Notes: generated by a model not told the origin, from the sequence alone. DNA of 64,000 nucleotides from Erwinia sorbitola (GCF_009738185.1 NZ_CP046509.1:437501-501500); one strand, 5' to 3'; positions 1 through 10,737 are shown, numbered from the stretch's first letter. Numbers and translations: made by a program.

Positions 1-2568
<2,568 letters not shown>

Positions 2569-2799
2569 ACAACGCCAGAAGCGTTCTGGTGAGCGTTATG
2601 AGAGACGCGAAAGACAATTTTCAGCCTGTACCGGATAAAGAATTTATCTGTCCTCCTGCGGAGTCAATTCCGAAGGATTTTGTGCTGTGACAAGGCGACC
2701 AGCGAAGTGAGTGAAGGAGCATACACAGGTATGTGACTGAGCTTGCGAGCGCAGGCAACGCAGTCAGAGCGCAAAAGACACAGGACAGAGCACAGAATT
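2569..2799 (+). other. 23S-5S intergenic spacer, 231 nt
   Basis: Spacer between the mature 23S end and the first 5S gene. It is clearly longer than the roughly 90-nt spacer I recall for E. coli. Several imperfect inverted repeats are visible, for example TTGTGCTGTG near 2679 against CACAGGACAGAGCACA near 2780, so it probably folds into a long stem in the pre-rRNA. No gene is seen. Confidence 0.7.
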
Positions 2800-2919
2800 T
2801 GCCTGGCGGCTTTAGCGCGGTGGTCCCACCTGACCCCATGCCGAACTCAGAAGTGAAACGCCGTAGCGCCGATGGTAGTGTGGGGTCTCCCCATGCGAGA
2901 GTAGGGAACTGCCAGGCAT
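2800..2919 (+). rRNA. 5S ribosomal RNA, first copy
   Basis: A 120-nt sequence starting TGCCTGGCGG and ending ACTGCCAGGCAT, so the two ends pair as the terminal helix of 5S rRNA. It contains the conserved CCGAACTCAGAAGTGAAACG segment. It matches the enterobacterial 5S sequence nearly base for base and is the rrfD-type copy next to 23S. Confidence 0.98.
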
Positions 2920-2927
2920 CAAACAAC

Positions 2928-2953
2928 AAAGGGCGACATACGTGTCGCCCTTT
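2928..2953 (+). terminator. hairpin between first 5S and tRNA-Thr
   Basis: AAAGGGCGACA and TGTCGCCCTTT form a strong stem with a very short loop. It sits just after the first 5S and before tRNA-Thr. The rrn transcript must read through it to reach the tRNA, so it may be a processing hairpin or a leaky terminator rather than a full stop. Confidence 0.6.
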
Positions 2954-2965
2954 AAAATTAAGTGT

Positions 2966-3041
2966 GCTGATATGGCTCAGTTGGTAGAGCGCACCCTTGG
3001 TAAGGGTGAGGTCCCCAGTTCGACTCTGGGTATCAGCACCA
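2966..3041 (+). tRNA. thrV: tRNA-Thr, anticodon GGT
   Basis: A 76-nt cloverleaf with acceptor stem GCTGATA/TATCAGC, D-arm with GGCTCAGTTGGTAGAGC, anticodon arm CACCC-TTGGTAA-GGGTG with anticodon GGT, T-arm containing GTTCGACTC, and an encoded CCA end. It reads ACC/ACT threonine codons. Its position between two 5S genes is that of thrV in the rrnD operon of E. coli. Confidence 0.98.
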
Positions 3042-3074
3042 GTAATAAAGCGTGAGTTCGGTAAATCAAGAATT

Positions 3075-3194
3075 TGCCTGGCGGCTTTAGCGCGGTGGTC
3101 CCACCTGACCCCATGCCGAACTCAGAAGTGAAACGCCGTAGCGCCGATGGTAGTGTGGGGTCTCCCCATGCGAGAGTAGGGAACTGCCAGGCAT
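3075..3194 (+). rRNA. 5S ribosomal RNA, second copy
   Basis: A 120-nt 5S gene identical by eye to the first copy at 2800-2919. It is the distal 5S found after thrV in rrnD-type operons (rrfF in E. coli). Its last bases, CTGCCAGGCAT, are repeated twice more downstream within the 167-bp tandem repeat. Confidence 0.98.
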
Positions 3195-3207
3195 CAAACG
3201 AAGAAAG

Positions 3208-3237
3208 AACCCCGACCGAAAGGCCGGGGTTTTTTTT
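3208..3237 (+). terminator. rrn operon terminator, copy 1
   Basis: CCCCGACC and GGCCGGGG pair around GAAA and are followed by eight T residues. This is a strong intrinsic terminator 13 nt after the second 5S gene. Confidence 0.92.
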
Positions 3238-3374
3238 CGTCTGTTGTTTGTCGGTGAGCTGCTCTTCAGTAGGACAGATGCGCCGGGAGCGCATCTGAAC
3301 GGCGTGCAGCGCCGGCCCGTAGGGTGGCCCACAGGGAAGTGGGCCATAAACTGCCAGGCATCAAACGAAGAAAG

Positions 3375-3404
3375 AACCCCGACCGAAAGGCCGGGGTTTT
3401 TTTT
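3375..3404 (+). terminator. rrn terminator, copy 2
   Basis: Exact repeat of the first terminator stem and T-run, 167 bp downstream, inside the second tandem unit. Confidence 0.85.
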
Positions 3405-3541
3405 CGTCTGTTGTTTGTCGGTGAGCTGCTCTTCAGTAGGACAGATGCGCCGGGAGCGCATCTGAACGGCGCGCAGCGCCGGCCCGTAGGGTGGCCCACA
3501 GGGAAGTGGGCCATAAACTGCCAGGTATCAGATAAAGAAAG

Positions 3542-3570
3542 AACCCCGACCGGAAGGCCGGGTTTTTTTT
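3542..3570 (+). terminator. rrn terminator, copy 3
   Basis: Third copy of the same stem in the partial last unit. A G replaces an A in the loop, one G is lost from the 3' arm, and the T-run is kept. Confidence 0.8.
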
Positions 3571-3646
3571 CGTCTGCTGTTTGTCGGTGAGCTGCTTTCA
3601 GGAGTAACTTTTTCCATCGGCGACTTGCCTGTAATGTAAGGCGATA

Positions 3647-3682
3647 AAAAAGCCCCCAGCCAGCGATGGATGGGGGCTTTTT
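3647..3682. terminator. bidirectional terminator between rrn and aapP
   Basis: AAAAGCCCCCA and TGGGGGCTTTT pair with an A-run on the left and a T-run on the right, so the hairpin can end transcription from both sides. It lies 20 bp past the aapP stop codon and is the natural end of the leftward aap operon. Confidence 0.88.
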
Positions 3683-3702
3683 GATGATATTTATTTTTTA
3701 AA

Positions 3703-4464
3703 TCAGTGAATTACTTGGGAAAGGAAGGCGCGGGTACGTTCAGATTTAGGATTGGCAAAAAACTCCTGTGGAGGCGCTTCTTCCACGATCTCACCACGAT
3801 CCATAAAGATCACCCTGTCTGCCACGGTACGGGCAAAGCCCATTTCGTGAGTTACACATAGCATGGTCATACCATCCTCTGCCAACCCAATCATGGTATC
3901 CAGTACCTCCTTCACCATTTCAGGATCCAGCGCTGAAGTCGGTTCATCAAACAGCATTATTTTCGGCTTCATACAGAGTGAGCGTGCAATAGCTACACGT
4001 TGCTGCTGTCCGCCGGAAAGCTGCCCGGGAAATTTATGTGCATGTTCAGCAATGCGCACACGCTCCAGATAATGCATTGCCAACTCTTCAGCCTCTTTCT
4101 TCGGGGTTTTACGTACCCAGATTGGCGCGAGAGTACAGTTCTGTAAAACGCTCAAGTGCGGGAACAGATTAAAATGCTGGAACACCATGCCGACTTCAGT
4201 ACGAACACGTTCAATATTGCGCAGATCGTCGTTGAGTAAGGTGCCATCGACAACGATACGGCCCTGCTGATGCTCTTCCAGATGATTAATACAGCGAATC
4301 GTCGTTGATTTCCCGGAGCCGGAAGGGCCGCAGAGAACGATACGCTCGCGAGGTTTAACCTTCAGATTAATGTCTTTCAGTACATGAAACTGCCCGTACC
4401 ATTTGTTCACATTTTCGAGCGTAATCATCATCGCGTCGTCAGATGAAGTAATAATTTGAGTCAT
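3703..4464 (-). CDS. aapP: polar/L-amino acid ABC transporter ATP-binding protein AapP (YhdZ)
   Basis: A 253-residue ABC ATPase that would power the AapQ/AapM permease from the cytoplasmic face. Visible motifs are Walker A GPSGSGKST (about residues 46-54), signature LSGGQQQR, Walker B IMLFDEP and the H-loop CVTHEMGF, the pattern of the HisP/GlnQ polar amino-acid family. The chosen ATG at 4464 lies 8 bp after the aapM stop. A longer frame upstream exists but would overlap aapM heavily. M12 or M13 is an alternative start. It is the last gene of a four-gene leftward operon aapJ-aapQ-aapM-aapP that ends at a bidirectional hairpin. Confidence 0.95.
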   Translation of the reverse strand: MTQIITSSDDAMMITLENVNKWYGQFHVLKDINLKVKPRERIVLCGPSGSGKSTTIRCINHLEEHQQGRIVVDGTLLNDDLRNIERVRTEVGMVFQHFNLFPHLSVLQNCTLAPIWVRKTPKKEAEELAMHYLERVRIAEHAHKFPGQLSGGQQQRVAIARSLCMKPKIMLFDEPTSALDPEMVKEVLDTMIGLAEDGMTMLCVTHEMGFARTVADRVIFMDRGEIVEEAPPQEFFANPKSERTRAFLSQVIH

Positions 4465-4472
4465 TTTAAACC

Positions 4473-5576
4473 TCAGTGCGGTGTACGCCCGGTGTGGAAG
4501 CGCTTCTCCAGATACTGGCTGTAGCGCGACATGCTGAAACAGAAAATCCAGTAGACCAGTGCAGCAAAAACATAACCCTCTGTAGACATCCCCAGCCACG
4601 CCGGGTCGACGGTTGCCTGCTGCACGCTGCTGAACAGATCAAACAGACCGATGATGATCACCAGGCTGGTATCTTTAAATAGTGCAATGATGGTGTTAAC
4701 CAGACCGGGAATAACCATCTTTAACGCCTGGGGCAGGATCACCAGCCCCTGGGTTTTCCAGTAGCCCAACGCCAGTGATTCTGCGGCTTCATACTGCCCT
4801 TTTGGTAAGGCCTGGAGACCACCACGAACCACTTCGGCAACATAAGCCGACTGGAACAGGATCACCCCGACCAGCGCACGTATAAGTTTGTCGATCGAGC
4901 TACCCTCTGCCATAAACAGCGGCAACATGACCGAAGACATAAACAGTACGGTAATTAGCGGAACACCACGCCAGAACTCAATAAACAGAACGCAGAGTGT
5001 GCGAACCACCGGCATACGTGAACGACGGCCTAGCGCCAGCAGGATACCTAAAGGTAATGCGCCTGCGATGCCCACTGAAGCGATAATCAGCGTCAGCGTC
5101 AGTCCGCCCCACTGGCGGGTTTCAACACGTTCCAGCCCCAGATAGCCGCCGTACAGCAGAAACCAGACAACTACCGGGTAGATAACCGCCCAGGCGGCAA
5201 TGTACGTGCCACGTCGCGGCAGGCTTTTCAGGAACATCGGAACAATTGATAGCAGACCGATTACCAGGGCAAGATTGATGCGCCAGCGCAGTTCATGCGG
5301 ATAGAGCCCATACATAAACTGTCCAAAACGCGCATGGATAAACACCCAACACGCACCTTCTTTCGTACAGTCAGCGCGCGTTTCACCAATCCAGTTAGCC
5401 TGGAAGACCAGCCAGTTCAGCGCAGGAGGAATAACTGCCCAGATTACCCACAGACAGAACAGCGTCAGCAGTGTGTTGCCCGGACTTGAGAACAGATTTT
5501 TTCTTGCCCACAGCACCGCGCGAGACAACGCGCTTGTCGGTACAGCGGGCGTTTCATGAGTGGTAACAGTCGTCAT
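4473..5576 (-). CDS. aapM: amino acid ABC transporter permease AapM (YhdY)
   Basis: A 367-residue inner-membrane permease. Its first third has several extra membrane segments and a periplasmic stretch containing DCTKEGACW. The C-terminal two thirds form the HisM-type permease core, with the coupling loop EAAESLALGYWKTQGLVILP that docks on the ATPase AapP. Paired with AapQ it forms the heterodimeric channel for polar or general L-amino acids. It starts 12 bp after aapQ, so the two are co-translated. Length and domain order match the Aap/Bzt family. Substrate range is known for relatives and inferred here. Confidence 0.94.
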   Translation of the reverse strand: MTTVTTHETPAVPTSALSRAVLWARKNLFSSPGNTLLTLFCLWVIWAVIPPALNWLVFQANWIGETRADCTKEGACWVFIHARFGQFMYGLYPHELRWRINLALVIGLLSIVPMFLKSLPRRGTYIAAWAVIYPVVVWFLLYGGYLGLERVETRQWGGLTLTLIIASVGIAGALPLGILLALGRRSRMPVVRTLCVLFIEFWRGVPLITVLFMSSVMLPLFMAEGSSIDKLIRALVGVILFQSAYVAEVVRGGLQALPKGQYEAAESLALGYWKTQGLVILPQALKMVIPGLVNTIIALFKDTSLVIIIGLFDLFSSVQQATVDPAWLGMSTEGYVFAALVYWIFCFSMSRYSQYLEKRFHTGRTPH

Positions 5577-5588
5577 AATCCCGTTCTC

Positions 5589-6767
5589 TTAGCGCTCAAC
5601 AAGGGCAATTTTGCGGTTGTAGATATTCATTAACAGCGAAATCGACAGGCTGATGATGAGATAGACACCCATCGTAATAGCAATGGTCTCAATGGCCTGA
5701 CCCGTCTGGTTCAGTACCGTGCCGGCAAACAGCGACACCATATCGGGATAGCCAATCGCTGCGGCCAGCGAGGAGTTTTTCACGATATTAAGATACTGGC
5801 TGGTCAGCGGAGGGATAATTACGCGCATCGCCTGCGGGATAATTACCTGACGCAGTGTGACCGGGTTTGGTAGACCGAGAGAGCGGGCTGCTTCATGCTG
5901 GCCATGCGGAACAGACTGAATCCCGGATCGGATCACCTCAGCGATAAACGAAGAGGTATAGATCGACAGCGCCAGCGTTAACGCCGCCAGCTCTGGTATC
6001 AGGACAAATCCCCCACGGAAGTTAAAGCCGCGCAGCTCGGGAACATTCCAGTGCATCGGGCTGCCTGCAATCAGAAAGGCTACCAGTGGGAACAGCACCA
6101 GCATGATAATAGCCGCAGGCCAGGTACGGCGCAGCTGGCCAGTCTTTAACTGATGCTGTTTGTTATAGCGAAAAAGCCCAAATGTCATCACCAGTGCCAG
6201 CACCAGAGCGGCCAGAAAAGCTGCGCTTCCGGGCGCATATTCCGGCCAGGGTATATAGAGCCCGCGGTTACTGACAAAGGCAAGATCAAAGGCGTTAAGC
6301 GCCTGGCGTGGCCCCGGGAGATTGCGTAACACCGCAAAATACCAGAAGAATATCTGCAACAGAGGCGGGATATTACGGAATGTCTCAATATAAATATTCG
6401 AGATTTTCCGCAGCAGCCAGTTGTCAGACAAACGAGCCAGACCGATAAAAAAGCCAAGGAAAGAAGCAAAGACGATACACAGCGCAGAAACCAGCAGGGT
6501 GTTGGTGAGGCCCACCAGGAACACGCGAGCGTATGTATCGCCCTCAGTGTAATCAATCAGATGCTGGATAATACCGAAGCCGGCGCTACGTTCAAGGAAA
6601 CCAAAACCGGACGTAATACCACGGCTTGCCAGGTTGATAATGGTGTTATGAATCAGATAACCAGCAACGGCAAGAACTACAGCGACCGCAATGATCTGGT
6701 AAAGCCAGGCGCGCACCGCAGGATTGCTGAATGAAAAATCCCTTTTCACGGTTGGGCGTTGAGACAT
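5589..6767 (-). CDS. aapQ: amino acid ABC transporter permease AapQ (YhdX)
   Basis: A 392-residue integral membrane protein of the AapQ/BztB type. A TM segment near residues 25-45 is followed by a family-specific insert and the HisM-type permease domain. The EAA coupling loop EAARSLGLPNPVTLRQVIIP is visible near residue 290. The protein is the partner of AapM. It lies 67 bp downstream of aapJ. That gap holds a perfect 8-bp hairpin, which probably lowers permease expression relative to the binding protein. Confidence 0.95.
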   Translation of the reverse strand: MSQRPTVKRDFSFSNPAVRAWLYQIIAVAVVLAVAGYLIHNTIINLASRGITSGFGFLERSAGFGIIQHLIDYTEGDTYARVFLVGLTNTLLVSALCIVFASFLGFFIGLARLSDNWLLRKISNIYIETFRNIPPLLQIFFWYFAVLRNLPGPRQALNAFDLAFVSNRGLYIPWPEYAPGSAAFLAALVLALVMTFGLFRYNKQHQLKTGQLRRTWPAAIIMLVLFPLVAFLIAGSPMHWNVPELRGFNFRGGFVLIPELAALTLALSIYTSSFIAEVIRSGIQSVPHGQHEAARSLGLPNPVTLRQVIIPQAMRVIIPPLTSQYLNIVKNSSLAAAIGYPDMVSLFAGTVLNQTGQAIETIAITMGVYLIISLSISLLMNIYNRKIALVER

Positions 6768-6798
6768 GATGAAACCTCAGTGACGAAAATTCTGGCGT

Positions 6799-6820
6799 GG
6801 GCACCGACAGGCCGGTGCCC
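6799..6820 (-). promoter_or_regulatory. hairpin between aapJ and aapQ
   Basis: GGGCACCG and CGGTGCCC form a perfect 8-bp stem around a 6-nt loop in the only sizeable gap of the operon, straight after the binding-protein gene. There is no T-run. Such hairpins commonly stabilise the upstream mRNA segment so that the binding protein is made in excess. That role is inferred. Confidence 0.6.
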
Positions 6821-6834
6821 TGTATTCATGGGAA

Positions 6835-7860
6835 TTAACGTACTGGTGGCGCGTACTGAATGCCGCCATTGTTCCACAGCGCATTCTGACCACGAGCAAT
6901 TTTCAGCTGACTATCTTTTCCGACATTGCGGTCAAAGACTTCCTGATAGTTGCCAACCTGTTTAATGATGTTGTAAGCCCATTTATTGTCCAGCTTCAGA
7001 TCTTTACCAAAATCACCTTCGGCACCCAGCAGGTGAGCCATATCCGGCGTTGAAGGTTTCGCTGTCATCTGATCAACATTCTTCGAGGTGATACCCATCT
7101 CTTCCGCATTCAGCATGGCGAACAGAGACCATTTAACGATGGTATACCAGTCATCATCACCGCGGCGTACAACCGGGCCCAGAGGCTCTTTAGAGATCAC
7201 TTCCGGCAGAACGATAAACTCATCAGGTTTGCCCAGCTTGATACGCAGTGCATACAGCTGAGACTGGTCAGAGGCAAGGGTGTCGCAACGGCCGGTATCA
7301 AGGGCTTTAGCCGATTCATCAGAGCGGTCGAAGGTCACAGGGGTGTACTGCATTTTATTGGCTTTAAAGTAATCCGCCACGTTCAATTCGGTATCAGTAC
7401 CGGCCTGGATACAGACAGTTGCGCCATCCAGTTCTTTAGCACTTTTCAAACCCGCTTTCTGATGCGTCAGGAAGCCGATACCGTCGTAGTAGTTTACGCC
7501 AGCAAAAATAAAGCCCATACCGCCGTCGCGAGACGAGGTCCAAGTGGTATTACGTGACAGGATATCTACCTCACCAGACTGCAACGCGGTGAAGCGCTCT
7601 TTAGCTGTCAGCGGGGTATATTTTACTTTTTCAGCATCACCAAACACTGCCGCAGCGGCGGCGCGGCAAACGTCTACATCAATACCGGTAAATTTACCGT
7701 TGGAATCCGCATAAGAGAAACCAGGCAGACCATCACTGATACCGCACTGTACAAAGCCTTTCTTCTTAATTGCGTCCAGCGTAGTGCCAGCATGAGCCTG
7801 ATTTGCAACCGCAAACAGCGTTGCAGCGGCAACCATCGTGGAGAGCATCATCTTTTTCAT
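6835..7860 (-). CDS. aapJ: amino acid ABC transporter periplasmic binding protein AapJ (YhdW)
   Basis: A 341-residue periplasmic solute-binding protein of family 3. It starts with a clear signal peptide (MKKMMLST, hydrophobic core, cleavage after ANQAHA), then TLDAIKKKGFVQCGISDGLPGFSY and the SBP family-3 signature GIDVDVCRA. The frame is open 27 codons further upstream, but the ATG at 7860 gives the signal peptide and has an AGGATG ribosome site. It is first in the aap operon, behind a sigma-54 promoter, so expression under nitrogen limitation is expected. Confidence 0.95.
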   Translation of the reverse strand: MKKMMLSTMVAAATLFAVANQAHAGTTLDAIKKKGFVQCGISDGLPGFSYADSNGKFTGIDVDVCRAAAAAVFGDAEKVKYTPLTAKERFTALQSGEVDILSRNTTWTSSRDGGMGFIFAGVNYYDGIGFLTHQKAGLKSAKELDGATVCIQAGTDTELNVADYFKANKMQYTPVTFDRSDESAKALDTGRCDTLASDQSQLYALRIKLGKPDEFIVLPEVISKEPLGPVVRRGDDDWYTIVKWSLFAMLNAEEMGITSKNVDQMTAKPSTPDMAHLLGAEGDFGKDLKLDNKWAYNIIKQVGNYQEVFDRNVGKDSQLKIARGQNALWNNGGIQYAPPVR

Positions 7861-7950
7861 AAAGCATCCTGTGTGGCTAATTCGTTTTGTTATGTTTAAT
7901 GCACGCTTTGGTGCACTTTGCCTGTCTGTGGCCGGGGCCATCCATTGCTT

Positions 7951-7966
7951 TGCAAAGGTAATGCCA
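7951..7966 (-). promoter_or_regulatory. sigma-54 (RpoN) promoter of the aap operon
   Basis: On the minus strand the sequence TGGCATTACCTTTGCA matches the -24/-12 consensus TGGCAY-N5-TTGCA exactly, with GG and GC 10 bp apart. Initiation would fall near 7939, about 80 nt before the aapJ start. NtrC-like sites lie about 110 and 140 bp upstream. From memory, E. coli yhdWXYZ belongs to the Ntr regulon, which agrees. Confidence 0.85.
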
Positions 7967-8040
7967 GATTTGCATCGCTCTGAATTTACTGAAGAGACTG
8001 ACTGATAACGGGAAGTGACTTACAAGCAGGATTAATATCG

Positions 8041-8057
8041 CGCACCAGGACGGGGCA
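8041..8057. promoter_or_regulatory. NtrC-like enhancer site 1 upstream of aapJ
   Basis: CGCACCAGGACGGGGCA matches TGCACY-N5-GGTGCA at 10 of 12 defined positions. Its centre is about 110 bp upstream of the predicted sigma-54 start, the normal distance for an NtrC enhancer. Confidence 0.6.
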
Positions 8058-8070
8058 AAAATAGTCAGGA

Positions 8071-8087
8071 TGGTCACAAATAGTGCA
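8071..8087. promoter_or_regulatory. possible weak NtrC site 2 upstream of aapJ
   Basis: TGGTCACAAATAGTGCA keeps the right half-site GTGCA and T, G and C of the left half. It starts exactly 30 bp from site 1, about three helical turns, as in paired strong/weak NtrC enhancers. On its own it would be weak evidence. Confidence 0.35.
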
Positions 8088-8206
8088 ATAAGTTTCACTA
8101 TATGGAAGCAGTGTGAGGACGGCGTCAATTTTTGTTACTGAAATGTAAAAGTACTTGCACAAACCAGCGCCCTGAGGCGCTGTTAAGTCAGGGCGGAGGT
8201 AGAAGA

Positions 8207-9127
8207 TTAATAGAGAGAGTTAGCGCCTGCGGGGCGGGTTTTGAAGCGGCGATGCAGCCACATATACTGATTAGGCGCACGCATGATTTCGCGCTCGATC
8301 ACCCGGTTCATATATTCAGCTGCCAGCTGTTCATTCTCGATAGGATAGTCTTTCAGCTCCGGCTGGATAACCAGTTCGTAGCCGCTTCCGTCTTCCTTAC
8401 GAATCAGCACGACGGTAATTAATGCCGGTTTCGCCATACGTGCCAGCATCCAGGTACCGCTGGTGGTTGCGGCTTCAGGTACGGCAAACAGAGGTGCAAA
8501 CACGCTCCCCTTAGGGCCATAATCCTGATCGGGCGCAAACCATACCGCTTCGCCCTGCTTAAGCGCCTGTACCATGCCGCGCAGGTCACGGCGGTTAATC
8601 ATCGCCTTGTTGGAGCGCATACGTCCTTTAGTCTGTATCCACTCCATCAGCTTGTTATTGTGCGGACGATACATTGCCATCATTGGCTGGCAGATGCCCA
8701 TCGCCCTGCCACCCAGTTCCAGCGACATAAAGTGCACACCAATAATAAGTGCACCACGTCCGCCACTCTGCGCCGCCTGCAAGTTTTCCAGTCCTGTAAC
8801 AGTAAACCAACGCTTCACCCGACGATCGGACCAGAACCAGGCCATCCCTGTTTCGAGAAGTCCCATTCCGAGAGATTCAAAGTTTCCGACGATGAGGCGA
8901 TCAAGCTGCTCAGGTTTGATATCCGGGAAACAGAGCTCCAGGTTACGACGAGCTATTGAGACGCGGCGCTTCATAAAGCGCATCGAGGTACGGCCCATCC
9001 AGAGGCCAAGTTTATTCAATACGGGATAAGGGAGCTGCACCAGAAGGAATAATACACTAACGCCAAACCAGGTCAGCCAGTAGCGCGGGCGCAGAAAGCT
9101 TCTCTGGAATTTTTTTGACTGCTTCAT
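8207..9127 (-). CDS. lpxP: lipid A palmitoleoyl/lauroyl acyltransferase LpxP
   Basis: A 306-residue inner-membrane acyltransferase of the LpxL/LpxM/LpxP family that adds a secondary acyl chain to Kdo2-lipid IVA. An N-terminal membrane anchor (residues 17-35) precedes the catalytic HX4E motif HFMSLE (H132, E137). The segments GGRAMGICQPMMA, PHNNKLMEWIQTKGRMRSNK and WFAPDQDYG follow E. coli LpxP more closely than LpxL, so LpxP is preferred. LpxP is the cold-shock enzyme in E. coli; temperature control cannot be read here. It stands alone between the aap operon and fis, whereas E. coli lpxP lies in another region, so it has moved or been duplicated. A weak hairpin near 8164-8181 may end its transcript. 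Confidence 0.88.
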   Translation of the reverse strand: MKQSKKFQRSFLRPRYWLTWFGVSVLFLLVQLPYPVLNKLGLWMGRTSMRFMKRRVSIARRNLELCFPDIKPEQLDRLIVGNFESLGMGLLETGMAWFWSDRRVKRWFTVTGLENLQAAQSGGRGALIIGVHFMSLELGGRAMGICQPMMAMYRPHNNKLMEWIQTKGRMRSNKAMINRRDLRGMVQALKQGEAVWFAPDQDYGPKGSVFAPLFAVPEAATTSGTWMLARMAKPALITVVLIRKEDGSGYELVIQPELKDYPIENEQLAAEYMNRVIEREIMRAPNQYMWLHRRFKTRPAGANSLY

Positions 9128-9350
9128 ATTTGCTCATTTAGACATAAGGGACAGAGAATCAGTAACGCATAATGAAGGCAATCAGTTGCGATACAATGAC
9201 TCAGACACCCGTTCATGATGATGGTTTAGCCACGACTCATATTTGGCAGTAATTTACATTCGCGAGATGTTACGTACTGCATTAAGTAGATAGCTCTACC
9301 CGTTCTTGTATACGACATCGTAATGAAGATTAACGTGGTGTTGCAAACAA

Positions 9351-9385
9351 TAAAAAAGCGCCTACCCCATAAGGGTAAGCGCTTT
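9351..9385 (-). terminator. terminator after fis
   Basis: Read leftward, AAGCGC..TACCC and GGGTA..GCGCTT pair and are followed by a run of six T. It lies about 30 bp beyond the fis stop and ends the dusB-fis operon. Confidence 0.85.
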
Positions 9386-9411
9386 AGATACAACATGATA
9401 GCCAGAGGCTA

Positions 9412-9708
9412 TTAGTTCATGCCGTATTTTTTCAGTTTCTTACGTAGTGTACCGCGGTTGATGCCCATCATCAGGGCTGCACGGGTCTGGTTGCCACGGG
9501 TGTATTGCATCACCATGTCCAACAGAGGCTGTTCTACTTCAGCCAGTACCAGCTCATACAGATCATTTACATCCTGACCATTCAGTTGAGCAAAATAGTT
9601 CTTCAGTGCCTGTTTGACCGAATCACGAAGTGGCTTTTGGGTCACCTGATCCTGTGAATTCACGGTAGATACGGTCAGTACGTCAGAATTTACGCGTTGT
9701 TCGAACAT
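9412..9708 (-). CDS. fis: DNA-binding protein Fis
   Basis: A 98-residue nucleoid protein with an N-terminal activation arm, a central dimerising helix pair and a C-terminal helix-turn-helix ([20 protein letters not shown], about residues 69-88). By memory the sequence is identical to E. coli Fis. It bends DNA, activates rRNA promoters and helps site-specific inversion. It starts 25 bp after dusB and shares the dusB promoter, whose GC-rich start region suggests stringent, growth-phase control. Confidence 0.99.
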
Positions 9709-9733
9709 AGTTCTGTCAGCTCTTTATTTCTAA

Positions 9734-10699
9734 TTACGCAAGATTTTCGAAGTATGCCTCCAACGCCTCCAGCTGTTCGCTGGCATCCTCTATGGCGTTG
9801 AATGTGCGCCGAAACTGGTCGTTTGGGGCGTGCTCCTGCAGATACCAGGAGACGTGCTTCCGGGCAATACGGTATCCCTTGCGATGACCATAAAAGTCGT
9901 GCAGTTCCCGTAAGTGCCCGATGAGCAAGCGCTTTACCTCAGCCAGTGGCATCGGTGCCAGCAGCTCCCCAGTGTCCAGATAGTGCTGGATTTCCCGGAA
10001 GATCCACGGTCTTCCCTGAGCCGCCCGTCCTATCATCAGGGCATCAGCCCCCGTATAGTCAAGTACGGCTCTGGCTTTATGCGGGTCAGTAATGTCTCCA
10101 TTCGCGATAACCGGAATGGATACGTTCTGCTTAACTGTCCGAATGCTGTCGTACTCAGCTTCGCCGTTGAACAAACACGCGCGAGTGCGTCCGTGAATTG
10201 TCAGGGCCTGAATACCACAGCGTTCAGCCAATTGGGCAATCTCTACACAGTTGCGGTTGTCGCTATCCCAGCCTGTGCGAATCTTTAAGGTGACCGGTAC
10301 GTCAACTGCATTGACCACCGCTAAGAGGATAGACTTCACCAGCTCAGGGTGTTGCAGCAGTGCCGAACCTGCCATCTTGCGATTCACTTTTTTGGCTGGG
10401 CAACCCATATTGATGTCGATGACCTGCGCACCTGAAACTGCATTGATGCGCGCGGCTTCCGCCATCTCTTCCGGGTCACAACCGGCAATTTGCACGGTAC
10501 GAATACCAGGTTCGTCACTGTGTACCATACGCAACCGCGACTTATCGCTGGCCCAAACTTCAGGGTTCGACGACATCATCTCGGAGACGGTCATACCAGC
10601 GCCCATTGCATAACAAAGGGTCCTGAATGGCCTGTCTGATATCCCGGCCATCGGGGCTGCAATCAAACGATTACGAAGCTGGTGATTTCCTATGCGCAT
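9734..10699 (-). CDS. dusB: tRNA-dihydrouridine synthase B
   Basis: A 321-residue FMN enzyme that reduces uridine in the tRNA D-loop (U17 in E. coli) with NADPH. It has a TIM-barrel with AAPMAGISDRPFR near residue 14, catalytic Cys100 in NMGCPAKKVNRKMAGSALL, and FMN contacts TLKIRTGW and IHGRTR. The frame is open 28 codons upstream, but the ATG at 10699 gives the usual 321 residues. It is the first gene of the dusB-fis operon. The genes are linked by transcription, not function. Confidence 0.98.
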   Translation of the reverse strand: MRIGNHQLRNRLIAAPMAGISDRPFRTLCYAMGAGMTVSEMMSSNPEVWASDKSRLRMVHSDEPGIRTVQIAGCDPEEMAEAARINAVSGAQVIDINMGCPAKKVNRKMAGSALLQHPELVKSILLAVVNAVDVPVTLKIRTGWDSDNRNCVEIAQLAERCGIQALTIHGRTRACLFNGEAEYDSIRTVKQNVSIPVIANGDITDPHKARAVLDYTGADALMIGRAAQGRPWIFREIQHYLDTGELLAPMPLAEVKRLLIGHLRELHDFYGHRKGYRIARKHVSWYLQEHAPNDQFRRTFNAIEDASEQLEALEAYFENLA

Positions 10700-10737
10700 G
10701 AAAAAAAAGTGACCATAGTGTGTCCGCAAGGCGGCGT

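Larger units (their letters stand above)
3184..3597 (+). repeat. 167-bp tandem repeat of 5S tail plus rrn terminator, about 2.5 copies
   Basis: Units begin at 3184, 3351 and 3518, an exact 167-bp period. The third is cut off near 3597. Each starts with the last bases of 5S (CTGCCAGGCAT; GGTAT in the third), then carries a T-rich terminator, a GATGCGC/GCGCATC hairpin and a GCCCAC/GTGGGC hairpin. Units 1 and 2 are almost identical and unit 3 has diverged slightly. The likely origin is unequal recombination or loss of 5S copies, leaving only tails and terminators. Confidence 0.9.

Noticed and set aside
2621..3590. Open frames of 70-124 codons on both strands
   Set aside because: They are translations of 5S genes, tRNA-Thr and the 167-bp repeats; repeated peptide blocks simply mirror the DNA repeats.
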